A DNA stretch of 46,064 bases from Hoylesella timonensis S9-PR14 (GTDB lineage Bacteria; Bacteroidota; Bacteroidia; Bacteroidales; Bacteroidaceae), in contig NZ_JRPQ01000132.1 in the NCBI RefSeq assembly GCF_000762405.1, forward strand, positions 276 to 46,339. Reading direction: 5' to 3'. Below are positions 16,925 to 26,015 of the stretch, one piece after another (position 1 is the stretch's first letter; every line of letters begins with the position of its first letter). The position numbers and the translations under genes are program-made. The notes beneath the pieces are model-generated. The model saw nothing but the letters and a program-made list of their open reading frames with translations. It was not told the origin of the DNA and did not search any database.

Positions 16925-19636
16925 ATGCAGAAAGACAATATTCCAAACTCATTGACTCCCGACCAATACCAAACCGAAGTGATACAAGCCAGCGGTGGTT
17001 ATCATTTAGTGTTGGCTGCACCGGGCTGTGGTAAGACCCAAATCCTCGCTGAGCGTATTCGGAAGGCGCACGAACAGGGCATTTCCTTTGACGAGATGCT
17101 GTGCCTTACCTTTACCAATCGTGCTGCACGAGGTATGAGAGAGCGCATTGAGACTCACATCAATGATGAAGAAATAGCTGAATTGTTTGTAGGAAACGTG
17201 CATAGGTTTTGTTCTAAGTTCTTATTCGACAATAGTTTGGTGCCTGCAGAGAGCTCGGTGATTGACGATGATGATGCGTTTAGTATCTTGGCTCGCTATC
17301 GGGATGACGATGAATATGCAGTGCAGCACAATTTTCGGTTGAAGAAGGAGTACATCGAAGTGCTTCATTTTGCAGGATTCATACATCAACTTATTCATCA
17401 TCACCCCAAACATTTGCGTTTGCATCCTGAATGTGTCACCTCTTTAGACGTGGCTGCATTGCGCATTTTGTGTCGGGTACAGCGAATGGAACTTACGGCT
17501 GATACCTTGCAAGAGGTTTTCAAAAATGCGGATATGTATGAGAGCCTTATCCATTCGGATGCCTACGACATAGGGAGTCAGCACGATATAGAGGCATTGT
17601 TGCGCAAGATGCAGCAAGCAAAGTATTATATCCAGTACAAAAAAGAAAACAAGTTGCTCGACTTTGAGGACTTGCTCATGTTTACATACGATGCACTGAA
17701 CGCTGATGACCAGCTCGAATTGAAACGCTATCGCTGGATACAAGTAGATGAAGTGCAAGATCTCAACCCGCTACAGTTGGCACTCATCGATAGTTTTACA
17801 AGCAAAGACTTCCACACAGTGATGTATCTTGGCGATGAACAACAAGCAATTTTTTCTTTCATGGGTGCGAAGATGAGTACCCTCGATGCACTGAAGCAGC
17901 GTTGTGAGGGGCATCTGCATCGGTTGTTCGTCAATCATCGCTCACCTCGGTATCTACTTCAAGTATTCAATACCTTTGCCGAAAAGATGTTAGACATCGA
18001 CCCTGCCTTGTTGCCTACCACCGATTTTGACCCTCCTCGGCAGGGTGATGAACTGCAATTGATGTCGAGCGAACAGGTGGAAGTGGAATATGCCGATGTC
18101 GCTGACAAGGTGCAACGCTTGCAAGTGCAGTATCCACATAAGACAACAGCTGTGATTGTAAGCTCGAATGCCGATGCCGAATTGATGAGTGAGGCTTTGA
18201 CACAAAAGAATTTACCTCATTTCAAGGTGTCGGGAGAGGATGTGTTTGCTTCTTCGGAGGTGAAGTTACTCTTGGCACACCTCAACATTTTGTGTAATGA
18301 ACATCAGTTCATGGGCTGGTCGAGATTGCTCAAAGGCTTGCAGGTGTTCGAGAGTAATGCAGCCGCTCGTAGGTTTGTACGAGGGTTGTTCGATAATGCT
18401 ATGTTGCCATCTGATTTGTTGATGTACCCTAATAGCAGCTATGTGCAAGCCTTTGTGGAGTGTTACGAACATGAGGACATGGTGGTGTTCGATACAGAGA
18501 CTACGGGTTTGAATGTTTTTGAGGACGATATTGTGCAGATAGCTGCCGTACGTATGCGACGAGGATGTGTGGTACCCGGGTCAGAATTTGTAGTATTTAT
18601 GCGCACCAATCGTGAGATACCACGCAAGTTGGGCAACATTGACAATCCGCTGTTAGAGGAAATGCAGCATCATCAGCTGTACAGCTCAAGCGAGGGCTTG
18701 AAAATGTTTATGGAGTATGTGGGAAATAGCAGACTGTTGGGGCATAATGCCGACTATGACTATCATATCTTTAACTTTAACTTGCAGCGTTATCTTCCTG
18801 ATATACAGTTAGAAGAACGTTGTAACATGTATTTTGATTCACTGAAACTCATCCGTTTACTCGAACCAAACCTAAAAGAATACAAGCTGAAATATTTACT
18901 GTCGGTGTTGCATCTCGAAGGACAAAACTCGCACCTTGCCGATGCTGATGTGCATGCCACCTGCAGTGTGGTGCGCCATTGTTATGAGAAAGCGAAACTG
19001 CACATCGACTCTCAAAGGGAATGGATACAGCATCCACGGTTTCAACAGAGGGCAGCAGTGTTCAGAAAGCGTTATCTCGAAATCTATACGCATGCGCGCC
19101 AGCTGTTGTATCAGCGTCAACATTCGGAGCATTTGCCTGTCTTGGCGAGCGAAATAGCGTATCTGTATCGCACCCTCTGTGAACAAGGACTGCTACAAAC
19201 CATTGAAAAATTGCCTCATGTCATTAAGTATTTGTCAGCTGATATGATAGACAAGGATGCCTATCCATCGCTCATCGAGCAGCTTTCGGTGTATATCAAC
19301 GAAATCAACACGCTCAAAGAGGCTGACCTATGTCATGGTACGACTTTAGATGAACGTATCTTTGTGACAACAGTTCACAAAGCCAAAGGATTAGAGTTCG
19401 ATCAGGTTGTCTTGTTTGATGCGGTAGATGGTCGATATCCCAACTACTTCAATCGTGACAATGTGCGGTTAGTTGCCGAGGATAAACGCAAGTTTTATGT
19501 TGCCATGACCCGAGCCAAGCAACGATTGTATGTGTCGTGGTCACGCAATAGGGTAGACTACCACAACCAGTTGCAGCCTCGTTATCTCACGCCATTCATG
19601 AAACCCTTGCTTCATTTCTTTGAGGTATTGGCGTAA
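16925..19636 (+). CDS. UvrD/Rep-type helicase with an inserted DEDDh exonuclease domain
   Basis: Superfamily 1 DNA helicase, 903 residues from ATG 16925. Helicase motifs: I APGCGKT (about 32-38), Ia LTFTNRAA, II VDEVQD, III LGDEQQAIFSFMG, IV NHRSP, V TTVHKAKGLEFD (about 813), VI YVAMTRAKQRLY. Between motifs IV and V lies a complete DnaQ-like exonuclease, about 518-690: Exo I FDTETTG (near 522), Exo II LGHNADYDYH (near 605), Exo III HLADADVHAT (near 669). One chain thus joins unwinding with 3'-5' degradation, suggesting DNA repair or processing. The upstream TTG reading is rejected because the promoter box overlaps it. The gene is monocistronic, ended by a strong terminator. Partner proteins are unknown. 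Confidence 0.9.
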   Translation: MQKDNIPNSLTPDQYQTEVIQASGGYHLVLAAPGCGKTQILAERIRKAHEQGISFDEMLCLTFTNRAARGMRERIETHINDEEIAELFVGNVHRFCSKFLFDNSLVPAESSVIDDDDAFSILARYRDDDEYAVQHNFRLKKEYIEVLHFAGFIHQLIHHHPKHLRLHPECVTSLDVAALRILCRVQRMELTADTLQEVFKNADMYESLIHSDAYDIGSQHDIEALLRKMQQAKYYIQYKKENKLLDFEDLLMFTYDALNADDQLELKRYRWIQVDEVQDLNPLQLALIDSFTSKDFHTVMYLGDEQQAIFSFMGAKMSTLDALKQRCEGHLHRLFVNHRSPRYLLQVFNTFAEKMLDIDPALLPTTDFDPPRQGDELQLMSSEQVEVEYADVADKVQRLQVQYPHKTTAVIVSSNADAELMSEALTQKNLPHFKVSGEDVFASSEVKLLLAHLNILCNEHQFMGWSRLLKGLQVFESNAAARRFVRGLFDNAMLPSDLLMYPNSSYVQAFVECYEHEDMVVFDTETTGLNVFEDDIVQIAAVRMRRGCVVPGSEFVVFMRTNREIPRKLGNIDNPLLEEMQHHQLYSSSEGLKMFMEYVGNSRLLGHNADYDYHIFNFNLQRYLPDIQLEERCNMYFDSLKLIRLLEPNLKEYKLKYLLSVLHLEGQNSHLADADVHATCSVVRHCYEKAKLHIDSQREWIQHPRFQQRAAVFRKRYLEIYTHARQLLYQRQHSEHLPVLASEIAYLYRTLCEQGLLQTIEKLPHVIKYLSADMIDKDAYPSLIEQLSVYINEINTLKEADLCHGTTLDERIFVTTVHKAKGLEFDQVVLFDAVDGRYPNYFNRDNVRLVAEDKRKFYVAMTRAKQRLYVSWSRNRVDYHNQLQPRYLTPFMKPLLHFFEVLA

Positions 19637-19674
19637 CCTCTTTATAGCAACGGATTTTTTTGCGAACAAAAAAA

Positions 19675-19718
19675 AAAGACCATCCCCTTGCTCTAAAACG
19701 AGTTTTGGAATGGTCTTT
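19675..19718 (+). terminator. Terminator, possibly bidirectional, between the helicase gene and pepD
   Basis: AAAGACCAT pairs with ATGGTCTTT, with CC and GG extending the stem across a loop containing CTCTAAAACGAG. A-runs precede and T-rich sequence follows, so it could serve both convergent genes. Confidence 0.7.
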
Positions 19719-19824
19719 CTTTATAGATGCGTTTCAGTCTGTACGTTCTTCAGGCGAAGATATACAAATAGAAACCTCTTATTGACAAGTTGCGCATGCC
19801 TGTTGTGGCATGAACTTGTAAGAA

Positions 19825-21285
19825 TTATTTCTTTTCAGGAATGTTCTTAAGAATTTCAAGCAGATGATCCCATACCATTTGAACAGTAGGGATGTGCAGA
19901 CGCTCATCGGGCGTGTGGACGAAACGGAGCGTAGGTCCGAAGCTCACCATATCGATATGAGGATAACGCTCTGAGAACAAACCGCACTCCAAACCAGCAT
20001 GAATACCAAGTACTTTTGGTTCTTTGTTGAAGAGTTTCTTATAGGCGTCAACGGTAATCTTAACAAGTTTGCTGTCAGGATTCATGTTCCATGCTGGGTA
20101 TCCGTCGGTTTGCTCTACCTTGCCTCCAGCCAATTCATAGGCAGCCTTAACAGTGTTGCACATATTGTCCAAATTGCTCATCACGTTACTGCGCTGTGAA
20201 GACAGGATTTCTACCTTGTCTTCTAAGGTCTTAACGGCTGCAACATTGCTGGAAGTTTCTACCATCTTTGCCAAAATTTCATCTTGACACATGGCAAAAA
20301 CACCGTTGTCGACAGCCTGCAGGGCATTGATAATCTGGCAACCTACGTTCTTAGGCAGTACCCGACATGCTTCTGCGCTCTCCATGCTAAATACCATCTC
20401 CTTATCGGTAACGTGGTACTCCTGCATCACTTCTGTTTGGAAAACGTTCCAGTCGGCACGCACTTGCTCTTTAACATCGTTAGGGATGGCAAATATCACC
20501 TTTCCATCACGAGGAATGGCATTGTGCAACTTACCGCTGTTGAAAGAACACAAGCGCAAGTCGAACTTCTCTTTTTCATTGTAGAGGAATCGATTGAGTA
20601 TCTTAATGGCGTTGGCACGTTTCTTATTGATATCGTCGCCAGAGTGGCCACCTACCAATCCCTTCAATGCAATTTGCAGGAAGAAATAGTCTTTGGGAGC
20701 CTCTTCTGCCTGATAGTTAAAGGTGGCATTGGTGCTGCGTCCACCTGCACAACTCACAAAAATCTGTCCTTCGTCTTCCGAGTCAAGGTTGATGAGATAG
20801 TCGCCTGTCATGAAACCAGCCTTCATACCCATAGCTCCAGTGAGCTGTGTCTCCTCGTCTCTGGTGAAAACGCATTCGATAGGACCGTGCTCTATGTCAT
20901 CGGCACTAAGGATAGCGAGTTCGATAGCCATGCCAATACCATCGTCAGCACCCAGTGTGGTGCCTTTGGCGGTGAGCCATTCGCCATCGATATAGGTCTG
21001 AATGGCATCCTTGTCAAAGTCGAACTCAACATCTACTAACTTGTCGCACACCATATCCATGTGACTTTGCAAAATCACAGTAGACAGATTTTCATAGCCT
21101 TTGGTGGCAGGTTTACGGATAATCACGTTACCCGTCTCGTCAACCTTGGTTTCCAACTGATGTTTTTTCCCAAACTCTTTCAGGTATTCTATCATCTTTT
21201 CCTCACGCTTGGAAGGGCGTGGAATCTCATTAATTCTTGCAAAATGCTCAAACACGCCAGCCGGCTTTAAGTCTTTCTTTTTCAT
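19825..21285 (-). CDS. pepD: Cytosol non-specific dipeptidase PepD (aminoacyl-histidine dipeptidase, M20)
   Basis: Zinc dipeptidase of the M20/M28 clan that hydrolyses a broad range of dipeptides in the cytosol. The 486-residue length is typical of PepD. Metal and catalytic residues are visible: His75 and Asp77 in LQSHMDMV, Asp115 in LGADDGIGMA, and Glu145-Glu146 in TRDEETQLTGAMGM. A late His in FGPTLRFVHTPDERLHIP probably completes the dinuclear site. The lid domain lies between about 185 and 400. It is monocistronic on the minus strand, convergent with the helicase gene and divergent from a small membrane protein gene. Confidence 0.95.
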   Translation of the reverse strand: MKKKDLKPAGVFEHFARINEIPRPSKREEKMIEYLKEFGKKHQLETKVDETGNVIIRKPATKGYENLSTVILQSHMDMVCDKLVDVEFDFDKDAIQTYIDGEWLTAKGTTLGADDGIGMAIELAILSADDIEHGPIECVFTRDEETQLTGAMGMKAGFMTGDYLINLDSEDEGQIFVSCAGGRSTNATFNYQAEEAPKDYFFLQIALKGLVGGHSGDDINKKRANAIKILNRFLYNEKEKFDLRLCSFNSGKLHNAIPRDGKVIFAIPNDVKEQVRADWNVFQTEVMQEYHVTDKEMVFSMESAEACRVLPKNVGCQIINALQAVDNGVFAMCQDEILAKMVETSSNVAAVKTLEDKVEILSSQRSNVMSNLDNMCNTVKAAYELAGGKVEQTDGYPAWNMNPDSKLVKITVDAYKKLFNKEPKVLGIHAGLECGLFSERYPHIDMVSFGPTLRFVHTPDERLHIPTVQMVWDHLLEILKNIPEKK

Positions 21286-21304
21286 GTTATTTTTTGTTTT
21301 TTTA

Positions 21305-21336
21305 TTTTGTAAATTGCGTTATTTCTACTATCTTTG
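21305..21336 (+). promoter_or_regulatory. Promoter of the small membrane protein gene
   Basis: TTTTG (21305-21309), 19 bases, TATCTTTG (21329-21336): a very good match to the Bacteroidetes consensus. The ATG follows 42 bases later. Confidence 0.65.
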
Positions 21337-21363
21337 CCACGTTTATTTCACAATGTGACCCTG

Positions 21364-21371
21364 CAAATATA
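21364..21371 (-). promoter_or_regulatory. -7 box on the pepD strand
   Basis: On the minus strand this reads TATATTTG. Initiation from it would start near 21357, downstream of the start point expected from the plus-strand promoter, so the two divergent transcripts would overlap at their 5' ends. No -33 TTTG is visible. Confidence 0.45.
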
Positions 21372-21378
21372 ACTAAAA

Positions 21379-21573
21379 ATGTTGAAAACATTACTTCTTA
21401 GCTTGTTAATTATTGCAATCTGCTTTGCATTGCTGGCTGTAAAGTTGCTTTTTCGGAAAAACGGATCGTTTACTTCTCAGCACATTCATGACAGTAAGGC
21501 GATGCAGGAGCGTGGCATTCATTGTGTGGTAGACCAAGACCGTGAGGCTCGACGTAGCAACAAGGCTTGTTAA
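21379..21573 (+). CDS. Small conserved-looking membrane protein, function unknown
   Basis: 64 residues: one N-terminal hydrophobic segment (LLLSLLIIAICFALLAVKLLF) followed by a basic, polar tail containing HIHDSKAMQERGIHC and a final Cys. The pattern resembles small single-span proteins that I have seen in Bacteroidales genomes, but no function is known to me. A well-formed promoter 42 bases upstream and the lack of any competing frame support it as real. The OmpH-like lipoprotein gene follows 109 bases later on the same strand. Confidence 0.7.
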   Translation: MLKTLLLSLLIIAICFALLAVKLLFRKNGSFTSQHIHDSKAMQERGIHCVVDQDREARRSNKAC

Positions 21574-21682
21574 TTCGTAGAGATAAGGTGACTAACCATG
21601 TCTTTAACGAGCTTAACTCAAGGCAATAAGGCGGTTAGCGTTGATATGAAAAGAAAATAAAACATTAATATTAAATAAAACA

Positions 21683-22297
21683 ATGAAGAAAACAATGATT
21701 CGTTCGGTTGCTGTTGCCGCTTTGGCAGCATTCACATTGGTGGCTTGCGACAAATCTAAATCGCAGGTAGACAACAAAAATGAAGAGGCAGCCCCAAAGG
21801 TGCCTACTGAATTTAAGATTGCTTATGTGGAGGTGGATAGCATCATGACCCAGTACAAGTTTTGCAAAGATTATAGTATGATTCTTCAGAAAAAGGGTCA
21901 AAATATACAAAACACCTTGGCTGGCAAACAAAAACAATTGGAGCAGGCAGCTGGTAATTTCCAACAAAAGCTACAGCAAAATGCGTACACTCGTGAGCAA
22001 GCTGAGTCGATTCAGGCTGGGTTGCAAAAACAAGGAGCTGACTTGCAAGCCCTGAATCAACGTTTAACCAACGAGTTCCAAACCGAGACGGATAAATATA
22101 ACAAGGCATTGCGTGACTCTATTCAGCACTTCTTGGCAAGTTATAACAAAGATAAAAAATACAGTTTGATTTTGTCGAAGGCAGGGGATAACTTGCTGTA
22201 TGCCGACAAGGCGTATGACATCACCAAGGATGTGGTGGCAGGACTGAACAAGGCTTACAAGCCTGTGGATGCTAAGAAAAAGGACGAGAAGAAATAA
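21683..22297 (+). CDS. OmpH/Skp-like lipoprotein
   Basis: 204 residues. The N-terminus has a lipoprotein signal, AALAAFTLVAC, with Cys22 as the probable acylation site. Then comes an OmpH (Skp-like) domain: IAYVEVDSIMTQYKFCKDYS (about 48-67), a long Gln- and Lys-rich coiled coil (about 70-150) and a return strand KKYSLILSKAGDNLLYAD. Skp is a periplasmic chaperone for outer-membrane proteins. A membrane-anchored holdase role is inferred; many Bacteroidales have several OmpH paralogues of untested function. A terminator follows about 50 bases after the stop. Confidence 0.85.
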   Translation: MKKTMIRSVAVAALAAFTLVACDKSKSQVDNKNEEAAPKVPTEFKIAYVEVDSIMTQYKFCKDYSMILQKKGQNIQNTLAGKQKQLEQAAGNFQQKLQQNAYTREQAESIQAGLQKQGADLQALNQRLTNEFQTETDKYNKALRDSIQHFLASYNKDKKYSLILSKAGDNLLYADKAYDITKDVVAGLNKAYKPVDAKKKDEKK

Positions 22298-22348
22298 CGA
22301 CAATATTTGAAACGACAGTTTTCAAATATCATTATCTTAATATAAAGA

Positions 22349-22377
22349 ATGCGAGCTTTTTTGGCTCGCATTTTTTT
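22349..22377 (+). terminator. Rho-independent terminator after the OmpH-like gene
   Basis: ATGCGAGC and GCTCGCAT form a perfect 8-bp stem over a seven-base T-rich loop, followed by seven T. Confidence 0.85.
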
Positions 22378-22519
22378 CGCTAAATAGGTTGGTTACGTGG
22401 ATCCTTGAACATGGGGCAATGAAGCATGGCACTTTCATTTTGCAATGATATTTTTACTGCGAAGCGCATCTCTGAAATTGCGTTTGTGTAATCGTTAGTA
22501 TATTGTTTTGAAGAATATT

Positions 22520-22909
22520 TAATGCTGAATTTTCTTTACAAAGTGCCTCTCAAAACTCTCGTAAAATCCATCAACAGCAAAGTTGGTCGCGAATACGCTA
22601 ATTTTGAACGAAATTCATAATCTGTTGTTACATAAGCTATTACGATTAAATCACTTTCATTTGTTCCCATTTTTACCCTTTCTCAACCGCTAAAGCATTG
22701 AGATATGCTCGCTATTTGCATGCTTTAATGCCCTTAGGTCATGTGAATAACACCTCTAAAGCGTGTTTCCAAGACCGTTAAGTCAATGTTTTAGTTTCAA
22801 GAGACGATTATTTCGTGAAAATCAGCCCATTTTTGTATATCAATTGCCTATTAATTTTTTCTATTTTGAAGATTTTAGATGACCGTTTTTTGGTAAAATA
22901 ATAGGACAA
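22520..22909 (-). repeat. Intergenic repeat family 1, copy C
   Basis: The full-length family 1 element on the minus strand, between convergent genes. On the minus strand it begins TATTATTTTACCAAAAAACG and ends in GAGGCACTTTGTAAAGAA. The inverted repeat TAAAGCAT (22691-22698) / ATGCTTTA (22720-22727) has the same 29-base offset as in copies B and D. An open frame across 22808-23086 lies in this repeat and the adjacent one and is not a credible gene. Confidence 0.8.
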
Positions 22910-23032
22910 AAACAACAAATGGCTTTTCCAAAAAAAAGATAAAAACAAAAGGAAAAAACTCTTTCGTTGAAGGGTCAACATGAACTCTCTTTTATTTATT
23001 AAGATTGTTTGTTTGCAACAACAAGCATGCTT

Positions 23033-23255
23033 TTTTGTTTCGACAACAAATCGAACAAATGACACAAATCCGACGGCTGGAATCAATGAACGCAGGCGTT
23101 CACCGAATTAAACTAATTTGTCAAAGACGCACAACATGCTGCTGTCGATAGATTTGTTACATTTGTAGAACGCTTGCGTTCATTGTCTTGTTGCGTTGAT
23201 TCGTTTTATTGGTTTTATTTGTTGTTCAACAACATAGCCGTTAAATCAAAGAGCC
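23033..23255 (-). repeat. MITE-like intergenic repeat family 2, copy 2
   Basis: Reverse complement of 104-325. The palindromes GAACGCAGGCGTTC (23088-23101) and GAACGCTTGCGTTC (23168-23181) keep the 80-base offset. Outer arms include CAACAAATCGAACAAATGAC near 23043 and GGTTTTATTTGTTGTTC ending at 23227. The order relative to family 1 differs from that at 1-325, so the two families move or spread independently. Confidence 0.7.
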
Positions 23256-23300
23256 GTGGGGGCACTATTCTTACAACAGTGACCTTTCAAACCATTGGTG

Positions 23301-23756
23301 TTATTTGTACTGCTGCCAATAACGAATGAGACGTTCGGACGCATCACGAGCAAATAAGACGCTGGAGCCTACCGGTAAACGAAAAACAGGATGCTGAGTG
23401 AGCGTCGTGGTAATCACAAGATGATACGACTGTGCTTCGTAAGGACTGCTGCTATTATGAAATGTTATATCTTCGATTTGGTTGAAACCCACTTTCGTTT
23501 TATTGATATAGAGGTAGTTAGGATAGATTGTGAGGTTATCTTCCTCGAACATCATGACGTCGATGGGTAATTGATTCTCTTGCTCATTTTTAGAATTCTC
23601 GTCATTATCCGTTGCTGCGACAACATGTTTTTTCAGAAAGTAACCTTTCCGATACAGCCAAAATGCAATGACACCCAATCCCACAATAACAATAATCAAA
23701 ATGGGAAAGATGTCCGCAAAGCGGAGTGTTGTAGGTATGATTGGAACTTCTTCCAT
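23301..23756 (-). CDS. Single-span membrane protein, function unknown
   Basis: 151 residues, not recognised. A short N-terminus precedes one transmembrane helix (IFPILIIVIVGLGVIAFWLY, about 16-35). An acidic linker (about 45-65) and a small domain rich in beta strands follow, ending with RDASERLIRYWQQYK. The C-terminal part resembles the PH-like domains of small bacterial membrane proteins only in general character. It begins 45 bases after pyrF on the same strand and may be the last gene of that transcript. After it come the repeat families rather than a clear terminator. Confidence 0.65.
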   Translation of the reverse strand: MEEVPIIPTTLRFADIFPILIIVIVGLGVIAFWLYRKGYFLKKHVVAATDNDENSKNEQENQLPIDVMMFEEDNLTIYPNYLYINKTKVGFNQIEDITFHNSSSPYEAQSYHLVITTTLTQHPVFRLPVGSSVLFARDASERLIRYWQQYK

Positions 23757-23801
23757 AACAATAGCGAATCAATGTGCTTTTGTGAGTTGTCGATTTGTAT
23801 T

Positions 23802-24626
23802 TCAGCAATGCGCTTGCAGTTCCTCTTTCATCTGTGCTTGCAGTTCCTTTGCTGCTTCCTTCGCTGCTTCGGCAAAGTGTATATCGTTGCTGGCATAGAG
23901 GATGCCACGTGAGCTGTTGACAAGTAAACCACAGTCTTTTGTCATGCCATAGCGACACACTTCCTGCAAACTACCACCTTGAGCACCAATGCCCGGTACG
24001 AGCAAGAAATGATGAGGAGCTACTTTCCGGATATCTTCGAACATCTTTCCCTGTGTGGCACCAACCACATACATCATGTTCTCATCCGTTCCCCATTGGC
24101 TCGAAGTTGCTATTACCTTCTCAAAAAGGCGCATACCTGTGGTATCTTGTGTGAGTTGGAAGTCGTGTGAGCCTTTATTACTGGTGAGTGCCAGCACGAT
24201 AGCCCACTTGTCTTGGTATGCAAGAAAAGGTTTTACGCTGTCCTCGCCCATGTAGGGGGCAATGGTGAGGGCGTCTACTTGGTACGTCTCGAAGAAAGTC
24301 TTGGCGTACATGGCAGAGGTGTTGCCTATATCTCCACGCTTTGCATCGGCAATGAGGAAGTGTGTGGGATAGTTGTCTTGCAGATATTTCACTGTTTTCT
24401 CGAACGACAGCATTCCCTTAATACCTGTAGATTCGTAGAAAGCCAAGTTGGGCTTATAGGCTACGCAGTAGGGAGCAGTAGCATCGATGATCGCACGATT
24501 AAAGGCAAAGATAGGGTCTTCGTCTTCTAAGAGGTGTGCTGGTATTTTCTGTATGTCTGGATCTAAGCCTACGCATAGAAAAGTTTGTTTGTCAAAGATT
24601 TGTTTGACGAGCTGTTGTTTGGTCAT
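23802..24626 (-). CDS. pyrF: Orotidine 5'-phosphate decarboxylase PyrF
   Basis: Last step of de novo UMP synthesis: OMP to UMP and CO2. The 274-residue protein is of the longer type 2 subfamily. It has [12 protein letters not shown] near the N-terminus, the catalytic Asp-Lys-Asp motif [10 protein letters not shown] (about 94-103) and a phosphate-binding [10 protein letters not shown]. It lies after prfA, separated by 272 bases that are wholly an AACTC-type repeat with hairpin potential. That spacer may reduce or buffer read-through from the upstream genes. Confidence 0.94.
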   Translation of the reverse strand: MTKQQLVKQIFDKQTFLCVGLDPDIQKIPAHLLEDEDPIFAFNRAIIDATAPYCVAYKPNLAFYESTGIKGMLSFEKTVKYLQDNYPTHFLIADAKRGDIGNTSAMYAKTFFETYQVDALTIAPYMGEDSVKPFLAYQDKWAIVLALTSNKGSHDFQLTQDTTGMRLFEKVIATSSQWGTDENMMYVVGATQGKMFEDIRKVAPHHFLLVPGIGAQGGSLQEVCRYGMTKDCGLLVNSSRGILYASNDIHFAEAAKEAAKELQAQMKEELQAHC

Positions 24627-24628
24627 TG

Positions 24629-24897
24629 GATGAGTTTTTTAGTTTTTTAGTTTTTGAGTTGATGAGTTGAGTTTTTTAGTTTTTGAGTTGATGAGATTAG
24701 TTTTTTAGTTTGTGAGTTGTTTAGTTTTTAAGTTGAGGAGTTTTTTGTGTTGAGAAGTTTTTTATAGAGAAGTTTATAAAGTTTTTATTAACTAATAAAC
24801 TTTTTATCTCCTTACCTCATCAACTCAAAAACTCACAAACTCAAAAACTCACAAACTAAACTCATGAACTTAAAAACTTAAAAACTTAAAAACTCAT
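24629..24897. repeat. AACTC/GAGTT inverted tract filling the prfA-pyrF gap
   Basis: The left half on the plus strand is made of GAGTTTTTTAGTTT-like units. The right half is made of the complementary AACTCAAAAACTCACAAACT units. The two halves face each other around AAAGTTTTTATTAACTAATA near 24780, so the transcript could fold into one long imperfect hairpin. The tract runs from two bases after pyrF's start to the prfA stop. Confidence 0.8.
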
Positions 24898-24898
24898 C

Positions 24899-26011
24899 TT
24901 ACAATTCACTATCTTTCAATTTCTCGGCATTCTCTGCAACGGTAAGGGCATCGATGACACCTTGAATGTCGCCACCGATAAAGCCTTGCAGGTCGTGAGT
25001 GGTGTAGCCGATGCGGTGGTCAGTGACACGTCCTTGTGGATAGTTGTAGGTACGAATCTTCGCACTGCGGTCGCCAGTAGATACCAATGACTTGCGTCGG
25101 TTGGCAATATCATCAATGTACTTCTGATGCTCACGGTCGTAAATAAAGGTACGTAAGCGTGACAGCGCACGTTCTTTGTTCTTAGGTTGGTCGCGTGTCT
25201 CGGTACATTCGATGAGAATTTCCTCCACTTCGCCAGTATTAGGGTTCTTCCATGGATAACGAAGACGAACGCCCGATTCAACCTTGTTGACGTTTTGTCC
25301 ACCAGCTCCCGAGCTTCTGAACGTGTCCCACTTGATATCACCTTCGTTGATGTTCACCTCGAACTGGTCTGCCTCTGGCAACACAGCCACCGTAGCAGCC
25401 GATGTGTGCATGCGTCCCTGTGTCTCTGTGGCTGGTACACGTTGCACACGATGTACACCACTTTCGTATTTCAATGTACCGTAGACATTGTCGCCACTCA
25501 CTGCAAAATCGATTTCTTTGTAGCCACCCACCGAGCCTTCGTTGACGGATGTGACACTTAACGTCCAACCTTTCGAGTCGCAGTAATGCTTATACATGTT
25601 AAATAAGTCGCCAGCAAACAGGGCTGCTTCATCTCCTCCCGTGCCAGCACGTATTTCCATTTGTACGTTCTTGGCATCCTCAGGGTCTTTTGGCACTAAT
25701 GCTAATTTTATTTCTTCTTCCAACTGTGGCTGCATATCTTCGTTGGCTTGCAATTCCTCACGAGCCATCTCTTTCATGTCAGCATCCGTTTCATTGGCAA
25801 GAATATCTTTCGACTCACGTATGGCATTGAGGCATGCAATGTATCGCTTGCGAATGTCCATGATGTCGCCAAGGTCTTTGTATTCCTTGGTTAGCTTTAC
25901 ATAGCGTGGCTGATCGGCTATGACATCTGGGTCGGTAATCAAGGTAGATACTTCTTCAAACCTTGCCTCTAATCCTTCGAGCTTGTTCAGTATGCTGTTG
26001 TTTTCTATCAT
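24899..26011 (-). CDS. prfA: Peptide chain release factor 1
   Basis: Recognises UAA and UAG stop codons and triggers peptide release on the ribosome. The 370-residue protein has the codon-recognition tripeptide Pro193-Ala-Thr195 in VQRVPATETQGR, which identifies RF1 rather than RF2, and the catalytic Gly-Gly-Gln at 237-239 in SSGAGGQNVNKV. The N-terminal coiled coil (about 1-110) is complete. Only four bases separate it from purM upstream, so translation is probably coupled. The following gap to pyrF is a repeat tract. Confidence 0.96.
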   Translation of the reverse strand: MIENNSILNKLEGLEARFEEVSTLITDPDVIADQPRYVKLTKEYKDLGDIMDIRKRYIACLNAIRESKDILANETDADMKEMAREELQANEDMQPQLEEEIKLALVPKDPEDAKNVQMEIRAGTGGDEAALFAGDLFNMYKHYCDSKGWTLSVTSVNEGSVGGYKEIDFAVSGDNVYGTLKYESGVHRVQRVPATETQGRMHTSAATVAVLPEADQFEVNINEGDIKWDTFRSSGAGGQNVNKVESGVRLRYPWKNPNTGEVEEILIECTETRDQPKNKERALSRLRTFIYDREHQKYIDDIANRRKSLVSTGDRSAKIRTYNYPQGRVTDHRIGYTTHDLQGFIGGDIQGVIDALTVAENAEKLKDSEL

Positions 26012-26015
26012 ATAT

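Noticed and set aside
16719..17021. 100-codon frame on the minus strand upstream of the EamA gene
   Set aside because: It overlaps the helicase start and both divergent promoter boxes, and has no recognisable domain.
16925..19636. Anti-phage defence system built on the helicase-nuclease protein
   Set aside because: Its neighbours are an EamA transporter and PepD, with no defence genes or mobile element adjacent; a repair role is the simpler reading.
22808..23086. 92-codon open frame on the minus strand
   Set aside because: It spans parts of both intergenic repeat families, is very rich in Phe, Lys and Leu from AT-rich DNA, and has no family resemblance.
24629..24897. Possible CRISPR-like array because of regular short repeats
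   Set aside because: Units are 7 to 10 bases and degenerate, with no unique spacers of constant length and no cas genes nearby.
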